Assembly: GCA_003342895.1 (NCBI GenBank)
Contig: PTFA01000042.1
Span: 4,033,423 to 4,097,422 of the forward strand
Source of the DNA: Casuarius casuarius
Taxonomy: Eukaryota; Chordata; Aves; Casuariiformes; Casuariidae
Reading direction: 5' to 3'
Length of the DNA: 64,000 bases
The notes under the pieces were generated by a model. The model had not been told where the DNA came from and made no database searches. It saw only the letters and a list, made by a program, of their open reading frames with translations. Shown here in pieces: positions 11,993 to 24,600 of the stretch. Position numbers and translations under genes: made by a program. Within the stretch, counting starts at the first letter, position 1; each line of letters opens with the position of its first letter.

Positions 11993-12236
11993 GTAAAAGC
12001 TTGTGAGGAGGCAGTTCTGCCTGGGTAGCTGGCTGCCTCGTGCCTTCTTGACCATTATCAGTTTGGACAGAGACATGAGCATTTGCAGGCACTGAACTGA
12101 CTGAAGCACCATGTGTTTGTTTCATCGAGGTGTTAGCAAAGATGTGAACAATTTCTCCTTCAGCTTGATATTGTTTTGATACTTGCAACTGTTGTCTTAA
12201 GACCGGGTTATTTTGGCTCTCTAGTGGGGTCCCATG
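11993..12236 (-). CDS. Possible internal coding exon, unidentified
   Basis: On the minus strand a pyrimidine tract (TCTCCTTTCTCTTT) followed by GGAG precedes an open frame beginning HGTPLESQNNPVLRQQLQ. It runs about 81 codons to a GTAAGC donor after CTTTTAC; the frame itself stays open to a stop at 11937. The peptide is glutamine-, serine- and threonine-rich and hydrophilic, like a disordered region of a regulatory protein. Against it, the acceptor lacks CAG, the donor has C before GT, and frames of this length are frequent by chance. If it belongs with the terminal exon at 4029-4394, at least one exon between is needed, because this one would end in phase 1 and the terminal exon starts in phase 0. 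Confidence 0.25.
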
Positions 12237-12249
12237 CTCCAAAGAGAAA

Positions 12250-15200
12250 GGAGACCATCCCTAGGAACCATGATTATGTGGATCCTGTGGCCCCGAACCT
12301 GGTTTGCAGAGGAGTTGCAAAGTGACAGTAATCAGTGTGTCAGTCTTCACAGAGCAGTGGTGATACTAGGGGAACTGTATAACAACTTGGATAGATATAG
12401 AGTACATTTCTTCCCTCTGTTACTCTGTAACTGTAGGGTCTAACAAAAAGACCTTACAACAAATCCGATTTCATATAAGGGACAGATTGCACACTGAACT
12501 CTGTGTTTCCGCTCTTTGCAACGTCTGTCCAACTAAAACATGCCAGAAGATGATTTTTCATCTTCCGTGTTTGTTGGCCAAGAGCCTTTCAATAGTGTGA
12601 TGTTTTGATGGATAAATATATTTAGGTGACCATGATACAATGGACAGTTTTTGTTAGGTTTACTTTGAACTGAAAAGACTTTTTTTTGGTCTTGTTTGTT
12701 CAGGAGTATTAATAAGACTGTTAGGTTCTAAATCAAGTATGTAACAATTTGGCTTAAAAGTTACAATTAAATGTTCAGTTATCTGTCTGTTCAGTTTCAT
12801 GATCCATGAAAGCCTCTCTTCGATAAACAGTACAACTCTTAATAATATAATGAATATAAATAGGAGCGAGGAAAATGACAGCATGGCATGTTTGCTTGCA
12901 TGCTAATGAACATGGACTGTGTGGGTAACTGGGTTACTTAGGAGAAGGTGAGAGTGGAATGAAATCTTCTCCATTCAGCTGACATCTAGACATTAGAACC
13001 TGCAAAGATGTAAAACAGCAGCAGCTCACTGGCTATACCAACGGTCTGTGGACAATCGCGTGCTAGCAGAAGACATGCTGGCACAGCTGATTCACGTCTG
13101 CTTTTTCTGGCCAACAGTCTATAATGCACATTATAAATCAGTATCTGCTAATGTGTTAGACTGATGAAGGGACTGTGCTTTCAAGTATATTTAGATAGAA
13201 GTGGATAGAAACACATAGAAAGCCAAGAACTCTTCTTGTGCAGTGGTATAAATGTGGAGTTATCTCAAATGTGAAATTAATGGAACAGCTGCACGTTTAC
13301 ACTAGAGTAATTGAGAGAGTAACATGTCCCAGAAGTGGTTCAATTACTGGCTCGACCCTTCTTATGGATGGTGGGAGATCGTGCTGGGGGGTGGGTGTCT
13401 GTCAAAGAAACAGAAGCAGCATTGCTTTGGGCTGCTTTCAGTCTATATTTAGATTATTATGTGTATTGCTGGAAACAATTCCACCTGGGGCAATCCCTTA
13501 AAATAACTGTGTTTTCCTAGATGCCCAGAAGGTGAGGATGGTCAGACTTGTGATTTAATGGAAAAGCTTGGTCAAAGGGAAAAAGAAGGGATGAAGCTGG
13601 ATTTAAATTCAGTAGTACCTCGGAAAAAGCTAGGCTTTTGTTTTGATTTAAGTCTTGCAGTTTAAAAAATCTCCTCTGCTGGATTCTTGGGGCAAGATTG
13701 TTCTGGTCAAGCTGTGAGATCACACTGAATTTTTTTAGTAAAAATCCTGGATCATGACAGAGACAGTTTCATATAATTTTTCTGTGTGAGTGATGCATTC
13801 AGTTTTGAATGATCTAGCAGTAGATTTGCTGTTATGGAATGGGATCAAAACAGGGTGTAGGAGTTATGCTTGATCTCTACAAAATAAGTAAATGTAGCCA
13901 CTGGGATCAGTAGCATGAATATCAGCCTGCCTCCTGGGAAAATAATGGGAATTGGCCTCAGGGGAGAAGGAGATATGGCCCAGACTCAGAAATCCAGACA
14001 GGGAGTTTACATTTCAACATCTGACTGTCTAGGTAGTTACAGGGTTCCCACTATCTAGGAATCAAAGCACCTACAGACATTTTTGCTGATTGACAGTACT
14101 CTAAAATTAGACTGTGCCCCAGTCGTTAGTAGCTATTTAAAAGTCAGACTTTCTAAGTGTTCTCTACCTGGATGCATAGGCTAAATTTGACACGATTGTT
14201 CCTTCAGCTTTTTTTGGGTGTCTTATAACAATAATAACATTATAATGAGAAATCTAAAAGTTGTTCTACCCGCAGCAATTGCCAAAGAGCAAAGAGCCTG
14301 CTGGTTGTCAGGGCAACAGTGAGAGCATGCTGTGAGCTACCAGAGGAAAGGCTTCTGCTGACTCCTGCTTTGCTTCTTTTTAATGTGTAGTTGATGCTCA
14401 AGTTAATTTTCAGGGGCTATTTAAAATATCTTGTCTGATCTAATCTTCTAAAAATCTGGAAAGAAATTAAAAATACAAATTCTTTGTATATGACTTCCCT
14501 CCCCCTTGCTGTGTGAATATGAAACTACATTATTTATTGTTTCCACTCCATATCTTATTCTAAACATCAAAGAGGCTTTTTGCAAGTCTTACTCTGGAGA
14601 CCATTTCCTTCTGACACTCCTGTGGCCTAGAGATAGCCAAACTGAGTGCCACCCTCCCAGTTGCTAATCCCTGGTGTGGTGGCATTGTGGTAGTGCCATG
14701 TGGCCGCTGTTGGGGAAAGACAGGGCTTTCAGTCCTGCCTGTTGTGAACAGAGGGAAAAGGTGAGAGGAGGAGGAGGGAGATCTCCAGGGCAGAGGCACA
14801 TGGGCTTCAGGCCGCAGAGGGAGAGGTCCTCTCAGTGCAGTGCTTCACCTTCTCTTGGAGCTGTGCCCTGCCTGGCTCTGGGGAGCCCAGCTCCCGTGAA
14901 GTCACCTCAGGCATTACAAGTGCTTCAGCCAGGCACCATGCATATCAGACCATTACAGCACCACTCACTGAGTGGGAAATTTGCCTCTTTTTGACAAGAA
15001 AGGGCTTAAATGAATGCTTACCACTGAGATGACATTTGTGCTAGGAATGGAAACACAGAGCATCAACTGTTATACAGCAATGTGGACAGTGATAGGAATG
15101 CAATGCCTCTGAAAGATAATTTGTACTAAAGGTTGACCTCCCATCCCATTCCAGGCAGTAATACTGGCTGACCTGTTTTCCTCAGTTTCTGCAGTCTGAG

Positions 15201-18140
15201 TCTACCTGTTTTGTTGCATTTCACTGCAGGTTTACTGCAGTTCACTGCAGTATGCAGATATTGGCAAGACTTGTGTTATACATTGCATTCATCTTCTTGG
15301 GCAGGGCAAGGACCCAGAGCCAGTAACCAGTAAGCTTCCCAGTTGGTAATCAAAAAGACAGGGGATACTGCTTTTTATCCCAAATGGCTACTGCCCTGAC
15401 CCCAGGACAGCTATAACAAATGTTGTGGTCATGCCTGACTGCTCGCAGCGCAGAAGCAGTGCCTTACAAGGAGTATTGCACCCAGGTCTTCCTTCTGGAG
15501 GCTTCCTAGAGTATGAGGCATTCCCTGCTGCTTTCTGCTAAGTGTCAGCCTCACTGTCTGCTCCAGTTCCCTTTTGCACCTGGGACTCTGGACTCCTGCT
15601 GAGGTTTCTGCTTCTGCCTAAGCTATGCCTCTCTTCTGCCTTGCTCTGGCCCCATGCTTTTGGGGATTTTAGTCCCAGTGATCCTAATGACCGCCCAGTC
15701 GTGGCTCTTAGCCCCTCTGAGAGGGAATCCAGCAACCTGGAAGACCAGTGTTTCCCCTTCGGCTCTGGAAAGAATAGACCTGAACTGAGAACACATACGT
15801 AGAAGGAGGCTGTTATTATAAGTGCTATGTAAAGTATTTTTGAAAGATTTGGCTTTTTATGTCACCTTACCTTGTTTAAGAAATGCCTGGGCATGTTTTT
15901 ACAGTGTGTTTTCTCCTCTCTTCCCTGGTTCTTCTTGAGAGCAGTATGAGTCAGAGTGTTGAACGGATTTCATCTCACTTTAGGGGGAGAATGTTACATC
16001 TTTAAAGAGGCTTGTTTTTCTCCAGAAAGGTTAATCAGTCATTGAAGTTAAACTAGCGCTAGCAAAAACCAAATTGTAAAGAGTCTGACTGTAATTTTCA
16101 TGAAGTTTATTAATAGTTCTGGTGAAAGAAATTGTAGTCACTTTGCAATTTCAGTGCTAATATTTGTTCTATGACATGCCTGGAAAGCTGGGTGAAGTGC
16201 ACGGTCATCTGCAATTATTGCTTTAAACTGAGTTGTGAATGGCCATTGTAACAACTGTTGGAAATGGTTTCTGGTGATTTTTTACAGCGAACCTTTTGAA
16301 CAGACCCTATGCCAAACAACCCCAACACTGCTTGCAATTAGACTTTATTTCTCCTGTCCAGGTAGCTGGATTCTTAAATTGTGTTTAAGTGTACATGATG
16401 GAAGAGACTCCTATCGTGTGCTTTGGTAGGAGATTCGCCTGTTGAAAATAAAATCTGCCAGAACTCTGGATAGTTATTTGATGAAGTCTGTAAATGATAG
16501 AAATTGCCCTAATAACCTTCCAACCTAGGTTTGATTCTTTGTTTTTTATTTCTACCCATGACTCATCAGTGCTTTCTGGGAGGTGGGAGCATAGAAGTAT
16601 ATTATTCTTCAAAGTTAATTTGTTCTAAAATAATCTACTCAGAAGAACCATTTGGCTTTACTGTCCTCGGCTTCCTTGTATGACTCTAGCTACTCTGAAG
16701 GACACTGATATTCTGGTAAGGGTGACCATCTGGTGTTAGAAAGTCCATTTTAAGGCAACAGAGGGCATTTAGCATAGACCTGAGACAGTTCTATACTGCA
16801 CCAGATTTTGACTGATTCACAGCACTTCCCTTCCCCTCTCCCATGCTGAGCATATGCTGATGGCAACTCCACCAGAGGAGAAGAAATAGCCAATTATTTA
16901 CTAACAAAGTTAATGGGTAGCCTGAGTAAAGCCTCCGTTAGGATTCCTCTGGCCCACTGATTGCAAGAGCCTGTCACAAAAGTCATTGTTTTCTCAAAGG
17001 ACTGTCTGTCACAAAAACAGTACCTCTGAAGAATAAGATGGCACGTGTACTCTCTGTGACACAGCTGTCGAAGTTTTATCTTTTGTGTATACGAGAAACA
17101 CTATTTGTTTGGTGAAGTTAATAGGTACATATAAGGAGGGTGGTATTTGTCCTAGAGATCAAGTAAAACATTGCTTACAATGTACACCACAGAAAGTAGC
17201 TTCTCTGAATATCTAAGCACAGCAGAAAAATTTCTTTTGTGAGAGCACATTGTATAGCAAAGGAAATGCTACCTGTACTGGTTGTATCGAGGCCCTGAAA
17301 CCAGTTCCAGTGGAAAAAGAACTGTACAGAAACCAGTATATGGGCCAAGGAAAGGGACCCAGAGCCAGACAAGAGGAGTGCCCATCTCTACACCATTAAA
17401 TATGATGCTGTGGCTATTTCTCCATCTGTGGCATATGTGACACCCCCCACCCCCATTACAGCTCTAATGTTTTTGTGCTGACAACTTAGTGAAATTGGGA
17501 AACAATGTCATATTCACTGAGAAGAGGCGGAGCTAGCCAGCCATCCCTTTTGAGAGAGTGGGTTGCTGTGCCAGGGGGTGTCACAGCCCCATGCTTTTGG
17601 CCACTTTCGCAGACTCCCTCACTCTGTGAGAGGCACCGTGGCTCCTTGCATGGTAAGTGCAGAGGGCTGGCCAGGATGAGTCAACCTGAACTAGTCAATA
17701 ACAAATGCTTACTGGTAGGCATGTCTTAAACCTTCAGTGGCTCAACCAGCACTACTAAGATGCTCCTCTCCTCTCAAGAGCTGGTAAGTCTCGACGATTT
17801 CCTTTGAAGAATGAAGCAGAGCCATGACCATCCTTGCAAATGATAGCAAGAGGTATGCTTATGGAGAGGATACACAGCTAGGAGGCAGGAGACTGCCTGC
17901 TTTCCTTTCCCTCAGGGCTTCAGACCTCCAGCCTTGGAGCCATCCCTGGCCACAAGGAGACTAGCAGGTTAGAATAAAGGAGCTTTTCCTTCATTTGAAG
18001 CTAATCCATTTGGCACAGGAGAACAAAAAATGGAGTCATAATCAGAAAAGCATGCCTTTGACCTGTGCCCTCCTTCGGGCAGGGGAGAGCTGGGTTTCGG
18101 TCTGTGTCTCTAGTGTTTGTTTAATGTGAGTACACAGCCA
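12250..18140. other. Unique DNA with occasional GC-rich patches
   Basis: Most of this is AT-rich sequence without recognisable genes. GC-richer patches at about 14580-14990 and 15530-15800 carry open frames on both strands, as composition alone would give. The stretch 14000-14200 has worn-repeat character but no family I can name. 16980-17030 contains the word TGTCACAAAA twice, about 35 bases apart. No exon with both convincing splice sites was found by eye. Confidence 0.35.
15221..15250 (+). repeat. Short tandem repeat, ACTGCAG unit x3
   Basis: ACTGCAG occurs three times at 10- to 11-base spacing (15223, 15234, 15244), with a related ATGCAG just after. It is a local micro-duplication with no evident function. 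Confidence 0.7.
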
Positions 18141-18160
18141 CAGCCACAGACTCCACTGCC

Positions 18161-18273
18161 AGTGTCACTTCTGGGCTATTACAGTGACACTCCAATATTG
18201 AACTGGTAGTGACATTTTATCTCGGGTAATTAAAGTTTAAGCTGTTAGGTGGGTTCTTTTCTCACCCACCTAA
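18161..18273. other. Two perfect inverted repeats 50 bases apart
   Basis: AGTGTCACT at 18161-18169 pairs perfectly with AGTGACACT at 18183-18191 across a 13-base loop. TTAGGTGGGT at 18245-18254 pairs perfectly with ACCCACCTAA at 18264-18273 across a 9-base pyrimidine-rich loop. The second stem of 10 base pairs is the strongest local hairpin I noticed. The sequence between and after them is AT-rich and repeat-free. Whether they are transcribed is unknown; I do not call a microRNA, since the stems are far too short. Confidence 0.7.
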
Positions 18274-18883
18274 TTTTTCTATTTAGAAAGCACTCCTTCA
18301 GTGTGCATCTCTGTCCTCAAGAGCAAATCATTTTGCATATTGATTCCTTTCTGTTTTAACTGTGTTCATCATCAAAAGCAGCATACATAAATGTGTTTAT
18401 AGCTACCCACAGTGTTTGTTCTGTGCAGTATTGCAGAGCTTTGAACAAGTTAGATGAAAAGCTAAGGAACAAAGTGGCATTAGATTGGACCTTGCTCCAC
18501 AATTAATGCCAGTGGAGTGACACGAACTTCTTCAGTATGTGCTTCAGTACAGACAAAATATTGGAATCTGGAACTTAAAATTCAGGGTAGGATTTTAAAT
18601 TTCACATCCTAGGCCACACTATGCCATCAATTTCAGGTGAGAAGTCTGCAAGGAATTGAAAGCCAAGGTATTTTGGAAAGGTTCTGCCTACACTTGACTT
18701 GCTAATATAGCTAACCAACTCATGGACAAAAGGGGTGAGTGTCTGAAGAAGGGTTTGTAGGCTGGCTGGGACTATACTAATTAACTGATTCACTAATACT
18801 GATCAATTTATTAGCTAGGAACTCTCTGCCTGTCAGCTTCTGAGAAACCTCTGCGTTTATTCAAAAAGAGCTGATAGCATCTT

Positions 18884-18897
18884 CCCCCCCCCCCCCC
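18884..18897 (+). repeat. Homopolymer (C)14
   Basis: A run of 14 C interrupts otherwise ordinary sequence. Such runs are prone to length error in sequencing and to polymorphism. Confidence 0.9.
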
Positions 18898-19321
18898 ATT
18901 TGGCTGCTCCTGCCTGACTAGACCCCTTGTCATGCATGGTGAGCCAAGGGATAAGCTAATGTTAATCAAATTGCTGTCCTGCAGCAATCAGCAATGAGTT
19001 AACTCTGAGAAAGAAGAGGAAAGGGTATGGTGGGTGGAGGGGCAAAGAGCTGACAGTAGAGAACACTGCCTAACTGCAGTCATCTGTCTGTGAGGATAAA
19101 GATGGACTGAACCTTCCCTTCTCTCACTGCTGCCTCTAACACAAACATCTCTCATATACACGTAATACATAAATATGCACCTACATAAATACATACATAT
19201 ACATGTGTGTGGTTGCAAGGTGAAGCGTTTTTTCTTCCTGGAGGTGGTGCCTTTACTTTCATGTAAAAGAGTCAAGTCATGTGAAAGAGCATGTGTAATA
19301 GCTATAGATAATTATAAAGTG

Positions 19322-19348
19322 TATATATATATATATATGGTATATATA
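19322..19348 (+). repeat. (TA)n microsatellite
   Basis: TA repeats cover 19322-19338, then GG, then a second TA run at 19341-19348. An ATA/CATA-rich low-complexity zone also lies upstream at 19155-19205. Confidence 0.85.
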
Positions 19349-19360
19349 AGATATAAATAG

Positions 19361-21150
19361 GGCATATGTCTACATAAGGAAAGACCCGGCCCCAAAGGGT
19401 GCAAGGCCTTCTGCTGTGCAGCAGAATAAGAGAGTGAGCAAAAAATTTAAGGACAAAGTAGACTACATTTACACAGAATAGAGAGGAAAAACATAGGCTA
19501 GTGGAAAGCTAGCTATTAGAGGACTGAGAGAAACAATAAGAGTCAGTCTAGCTATTGTATGAGATAGTACCTAGGGGAAGAAGGGAGCTCTCTTATTGAT
19601 CCAAAGAAAAAAGCTGAGAACCAGTGCGGCAAGGCAAGCAAAGTGTGCCTCCCAATACAAACAGCAGCATAGTACTTAAACAAAGGCAATTTGTTTATTT
19701 GAACCTTTCTGTCTGAACATACTGAACAGGCCTTACTGGGTAAGGAGAAAACAGGTCCAGATCCTAACGGTTTGGAACTGTTATTTTTAATGAGTGGGTG
19801 TCTCCCAGCACCTTGGTTAGCTCTCTTGTAAGAATGCAGCAGGTCTAGTGTATTAGGAATGCATTTTTTGATGATACAAATAATTGTGTGTTTTGAGGAC
19901 TTACAATTTGCTCAGGTCAGTGCCTTTTGTTTGTCCAGTTCCATAAAGTAGACCTAGGATTAAAAAATGTGAGGGACTCAGCATTTCATTCTACTCAGAA
20001 GGCTTTTTAGGCTCCATTCTCCATTATTTTGAAATAAACCATCTGCAGTTCTGTTTCAAAGCAGAATCCCATTAAGGAAGACTAATTGATTCACCTTTTA
20101 ATTGGGATGCATGGAAGATTATTATTTATCAGTTCACTACCAGGAACTGTTTTAACACCTTAATAAATCTACTGAGCAGCTTGGATATGAGGTAGAGAGA
20201 TGTTTTTAGTTTATCTTGTTATGGCATCAGAATAGCTATGCCCACTCCCTATGGAAAAAGAATGCAATGCTATGGCCTCATTTTAGCATTATCATATGAA
20301 ATTGTTCTGCTCATTTTAAACGACAGACTGATGACCTGTTAACATACTATACTAGTCCCACTCCACTGATCAAAATCTCAGCAAACTTTGCTCAGCATTT
20401 TCTATTAGTGAAGTGATCAGAGAAGTTAATTCACTTACACTCTGCAGTAATATTCTTGCCTATTTAAAAGTAAAAATGAATGCGCAGTCATAACCTCAGA
20501 AGAATCAAATATGATCGTGAGCCTCAACTCCCACTCATTTCATAAGCCTGTCTCTTCAAAATATTCTTTTACTCTCCATCAAAATGCTATTTATTGTCTC
20601 CCTCTGTAGACACGGTTATTAGACATTTCATATATAATGCCTCATACGTTTTCCTACTCACAGAGGTTTAAGCTGTCAGCTAAGGGGTTTGAATAGCAAG
20701 TAGGAATAGATGGAGCTAATGACATTAACACTATACTGGCATAATAAAAATTGTATTAAATGTCTTGAGATGTAAAAGTATATCAAATACCTTAATGTGA
20801 GCTGAATAGAAACAGTCATTATCTTTTAAAGCTATTGTTTTTATAAACCAAGAGACATCTTATTTAGTGAATTAGTCTCTACAAAGGTTTACTGTACCTG
20901 GTGATTTCCTGTGTGTAACAACATTCACACAGTCTTGTTACTCCCAAGACAATTAAGAGAAGTATCAGACTTCAGTTTCCTAGACGTATTCACATGAAGA
21001 ATATTAGGTACCTGTAGTTTGCTTGAATTTTGGGTCGTTCACTATCTCTGAAAAGTGGGCCATTCTGGCTTGATTATTTAAATATTGATGTAAGAACTGA
21101 GCAGGTTAGAATATATCAGGTTTTGGAAGTGTTTTTGTCAAATATGTTAA
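19361..21150. other. AT-rich, repeat-poor block, possible conserved noncoding DNA
   Basis: After a short segment at 19380-19420 that vaguely resembles a SINE piece (GACCCGGCCCCAAAG), the block from about 20080 to 20990 is AT-rich, non-repetitive and free of low complexity, with many homeodomain-like TAAT words. That texture is typical of vertebrate conserved noncoding elements, but conservation cannot be seen from one sequence. No open frame of interest is present. Confidence 0.3.
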
Positions 21151-21169
21151 AAAGCGGGACATTTTCAGG

Positions 21170-21420
21170 CATGCACTTCTTTCCCCTCCCACGGAGGGAG
21201 GGGTAACGTGTTCATCGGCCTATATAATCACATGTTCATCAGCCTATATGGCTGATACTTTCAGCAAATGTCCCCAAACAAGGGCTCTGGCTGTCACATA
21301 TAAAGCGGAGCATCTACTCTAGAGCACACTCAGTAAAGAAGAGGGTCCATCTCAGATATTATACATCCCACAGGCATGCTCTAGCTATTGACTATTTGAT
21401 TTTTTTTCACAGGAGTTGAT
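21170..21420 (+). promoter_or_regulatory. Promoter/LTR-like segment with TATA box
   Basis: A CCCTCCC and GGAGGGAGGGG stretch near 21184-21203 is followed by a tandem duplication. A TATAAAG box follows at 21299-21305, then AGAGCACACTCAGTAAAG about 20 bases later. The order of upstream duplicated elements, TATA box and a probable start region resembles an old solo LTR or a real promoter. I could not find matching TG...CA ends or a target-site duplication, and there is no coding exon just downstream. A second TATA-rich spot lies at 21943-21960. Confidence 0.25.
21206..21253 (+). repeat. 24-bp tandem duplication with CpG decay
   Basis: Two 24-base units lie at 21206-21229 and 21230-21253. Over their first 20 bases they differ at only two positions, and both are CG in the first unit and CA in the second, the expected product of methylated-cytosine decay. 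The second copy is also part of a hairpin: ATCAGCC (21238-21244) pairs with GGCTGAT (21250-21256). Confidence 0.8.
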
Positions 21421-21653
21421 TTCTCTTCTCTTTCCCAGAAGACCGCTACAAATCTTGGTTTTACTCCACTGCAGAACAAGAGAATTTGAACATGCAAGCA
21501 TTTACCCAAGGAAGAACAAATGATTTCATGTCCATCTGTAGACAGCAGCAAAAAAGTGAGGGGACTTAATTTTGGAAGTTGGTTGCCTTTTATAAAGTGA
21601 GAGAGATCACTCTAGGGGAGCGAGTCCAAGTCAAAGCTCACCTTAGCCACTCC

Positions 21654-21673
21654 GGATCACCANGGGATCACCA
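21654..21673 (+). repeat. 9-bp direct repeat around an undetermined base
   Basis: GGATCACCA occurs at 21654-21662 and again at 21665-21673, with the window's only N at 21663 between them. The ambiguity sits exactly at the junction of a short tandem duplication, so it probably reflects an alignment or allele-length problem rather than random poor quality. Confidence 0.85.
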
Positions 21674-21679
21674 GGGTTT

Positions 21680-24600
21680 CTTTCTCCAGTAACTCCAGAA
21701 GGGCCTGAGAAGACCAGACAGAAAGGATAGGTGCTTAAAATTAGGTACACTGAACACTCCCCAACACACCTGTTGTTGTTTCCCAATGTGCTAAAGGTAG
21801 TATTTTGAGCTTCCCGGCAACATCAGCTACTGTACCAAAATCTGCAAAACACATTCCATCAGTTTTGAGACAGAACTTCATCTTAGTAAAGACCTCTCTT
21901 TATAAAAGGATAGTACCATATGGCCGAGCAGATCAGATCTAAGATATATAAACTTATATAAGCTTCTGCTGTCGATAAACACTACACAGACTTAGTCTAA
22001 CTAAGGAACAGGATCTCTTTCTGAAAGAATTCGCTGAGATACCTGACTGACACTAATTTTCTCAGAAAAAAGGAGGATAAGGATTAGTGAGGGCCCTCAT
22101 TTGTCAAGAACTGAGCTTGCCTTTTAATAAAGAGACTCTTTTCTGTGTTCAGGAAACCCCAAAGCAACAAATCCAAACTCCTGGGAGTGCATTTTTCTGA
22201 ATTTGGCAGCAGCCGTTCCTCAATAAGTATGAATAAGTAAGGAGGAAATTATTAGTCTGTGAATTAAATATGGGCACGAACACACTAGTTATCTCCTAAG
22301 CAGAAATTGCTGTTTTGTTACACTGAATTGATAATGATCATCTCTATATTTTATTAGATATAATAAGTTCTCTTTTCCTGATTAAAATGGGGATCCATGT
22401 TCTGACTCAACATAGTATTTTTCATGCTGGGTCTGCCTTCCTTGTATTTTTGTTATTGAATATAAAACTAAAACAAAACAGGAAATGCATTTAAAGACTA
22501 CATGTCAAATAATCAACCAGTAGTGGAATGTTCTCTTGATCCTTTTCTCATACTGAGATCTCTATAAAATAATACATAGAGAAGAGGGATGATTTTTATC
22601 CACTATTAGACAAGTTCCAGGACACAAGAGCAAACATACCTGATATCTCTTGAAAATGTCCTGTTCTTCCACCTGTGCTTAGTATTAGAGCAGAGGAGGG
22701 CGGTAAAAATCTAGTTACCTCCATGTGGTCTTTCAAGAATGATGCATTCTCCTACAATGAGTTTATCCTGCTGCATTCAATTACTCCAGATATTTAGGAT
22801 GACACCAGCGTATCCAGACCGACTAAGGGGCAGGAGGTCAGCATGGGTCACCCAGCGTCTGAATCACATCAGGGGGTCTGTAGGGAGCCTTTGCTGTCTG
22901 CCAACAGTGGAGCGACTGTGAGCTGGAGGCCGTGAGTGCTGGCTGGTGGGGGGCGGCCTTGGCCTTTACAAGCCTGCAGGAGTGTTGAAGAGTCTGGAGA
23001 AGCAAGGAATGAGCAGGGTGCCTACCTTCCCACCCATTTATAGAAAATGAGGGCAAATATGGACAAGTCTGAAGGCTGCTGCTGCTGCCTGGCAGCAAGT
23101 CTAGCTGAGGGCACTGTGCAGAAAGAGCTGGATAGAGCCAAAGGGTGCAGGAAGGAGCAGCAGCAGGAGTGACTGGGGAGAAGGAGGGAGGCATTTGGTA
23201 GGGAGGATGTTTGTACTCAAGAAGCCCTGCTACAGCTCTGCTAATATTTGCACATTTTCTGACTGATTTTTCAGCTTGTTTCCCATGAATATTTTTCAGG
23301 AGCTTCTAGAGTCTGAGACTTCGAATGGAGGTTGATGCATCTCTTCTTGCCTTCTGCTTGTCCCTGGTGGCACCTGCACAGTGGGAGCCCTACAGCAGTG
23401 CTGTGACCACACTGCTGAATTCCCCAATCCAGCAGAACGCCTTCATCCAGAGAGCAGGATGATGAAGAACATTGTGCCCAATGAGAGGGACACCAGGACA
23501 CTAGTGCCTGCATCCTAACCCTTCTTCCATTTGCATGGGCCATGCTTTTTTGACCATATGGAAAGGCACATGCTCCATGAAGCTAACCATCCTACAAAAC
23601 CATTTTCTTAGTAGTGTAGCCACATCAAGAGCGTGCAGCTATTGTGATAGGCAGACTTAGCCTGTGGTGAGTGCAGTGGTGGTGTGGAAACTGGACAGCT
23701 TGTTCTCTCTGTGGTGTTTATGGTACAGGACATTGCAGTTCACTGCCAGCATACTAATACCTGTGTCTTCTCGCTCCTAGGCACAGATACAGTCAGCCAA
23801 TTTTCCTTCCAAGGTCAGAGTCCATCCTCAGGAGTGTTTCTGACATTTTGACACACAAAGATGTTTTCTCTTAAGTGTTCTTATGAATTGAACATACCCT
23901 AACCACTGTGTCCACTTGAGCTTTCAGGTGGTGCTGGTGCTCTGGTTTTAGTAAGGTTCTTCAGCACTTTAATGTTCTCCCTTTATGCTGTGGCCATCTC
24001 ATAGTTTTTAATAAGGGTCTGAGAGAGATGAGAGTCCACAAGCAGCTCTGCATTGTACCTTTTGGTGCCAAAATTTAGCCCAACAAGCCTCCCAGCCTGC
24101 TGTTTGTCCAACTCATGCAGGCACACGCAAATCAAGGAACAGTCAAGCCAAGTCTTGTACAGCTGCAGCTGGTGAGCTGTTCCTTACAGGAAAGGGAAGA
24201 TTTCAGAACAGATTTAGTCACCGGCATTTGTTTTGACTGGTCATATTGTTCCAAAACCTTCTTTCTTCTGCTGGGAATTCAGGAAATTGCAGCTACTTGA
24301 CAACTGGCAAGATGCAGGCTCAACTTTAAACTGTCATCTGCTAGTTTACTACTTTAGTGGAGATGCAGTTGCTCAGGGTATGAACACTCCTGGATGGTTT
24401 GGTGCAAAGTCAGACTGAGTGGTATGAACCAGTGCTGAAGGCAGATAAGCAGCTTGCTTAACTTTGAATGCATGGGACTGCTGCATACCACTTCTTTGCT
24501 GCTAGCTCCTATCTTGCTGTCCTGAATTCCCAAATGTCTCACTGTCCTTCTGTCCAGCACCTACACAGCATGTCTGGGTGAGATAGGTTCACCCAACAGG

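Noticed and set aside
18161..18273. MicroRNA precursor
   Set aside because: Stems of 9 to 10 base pairs are far too short for a Drosha substrate.
21170..22200. Full endogenous retrovirus
   Set aside because: Only a promoter-like segment is seen; no gag, pol or env reading-frame remnants, primer-binding site or second LTR were recognised.
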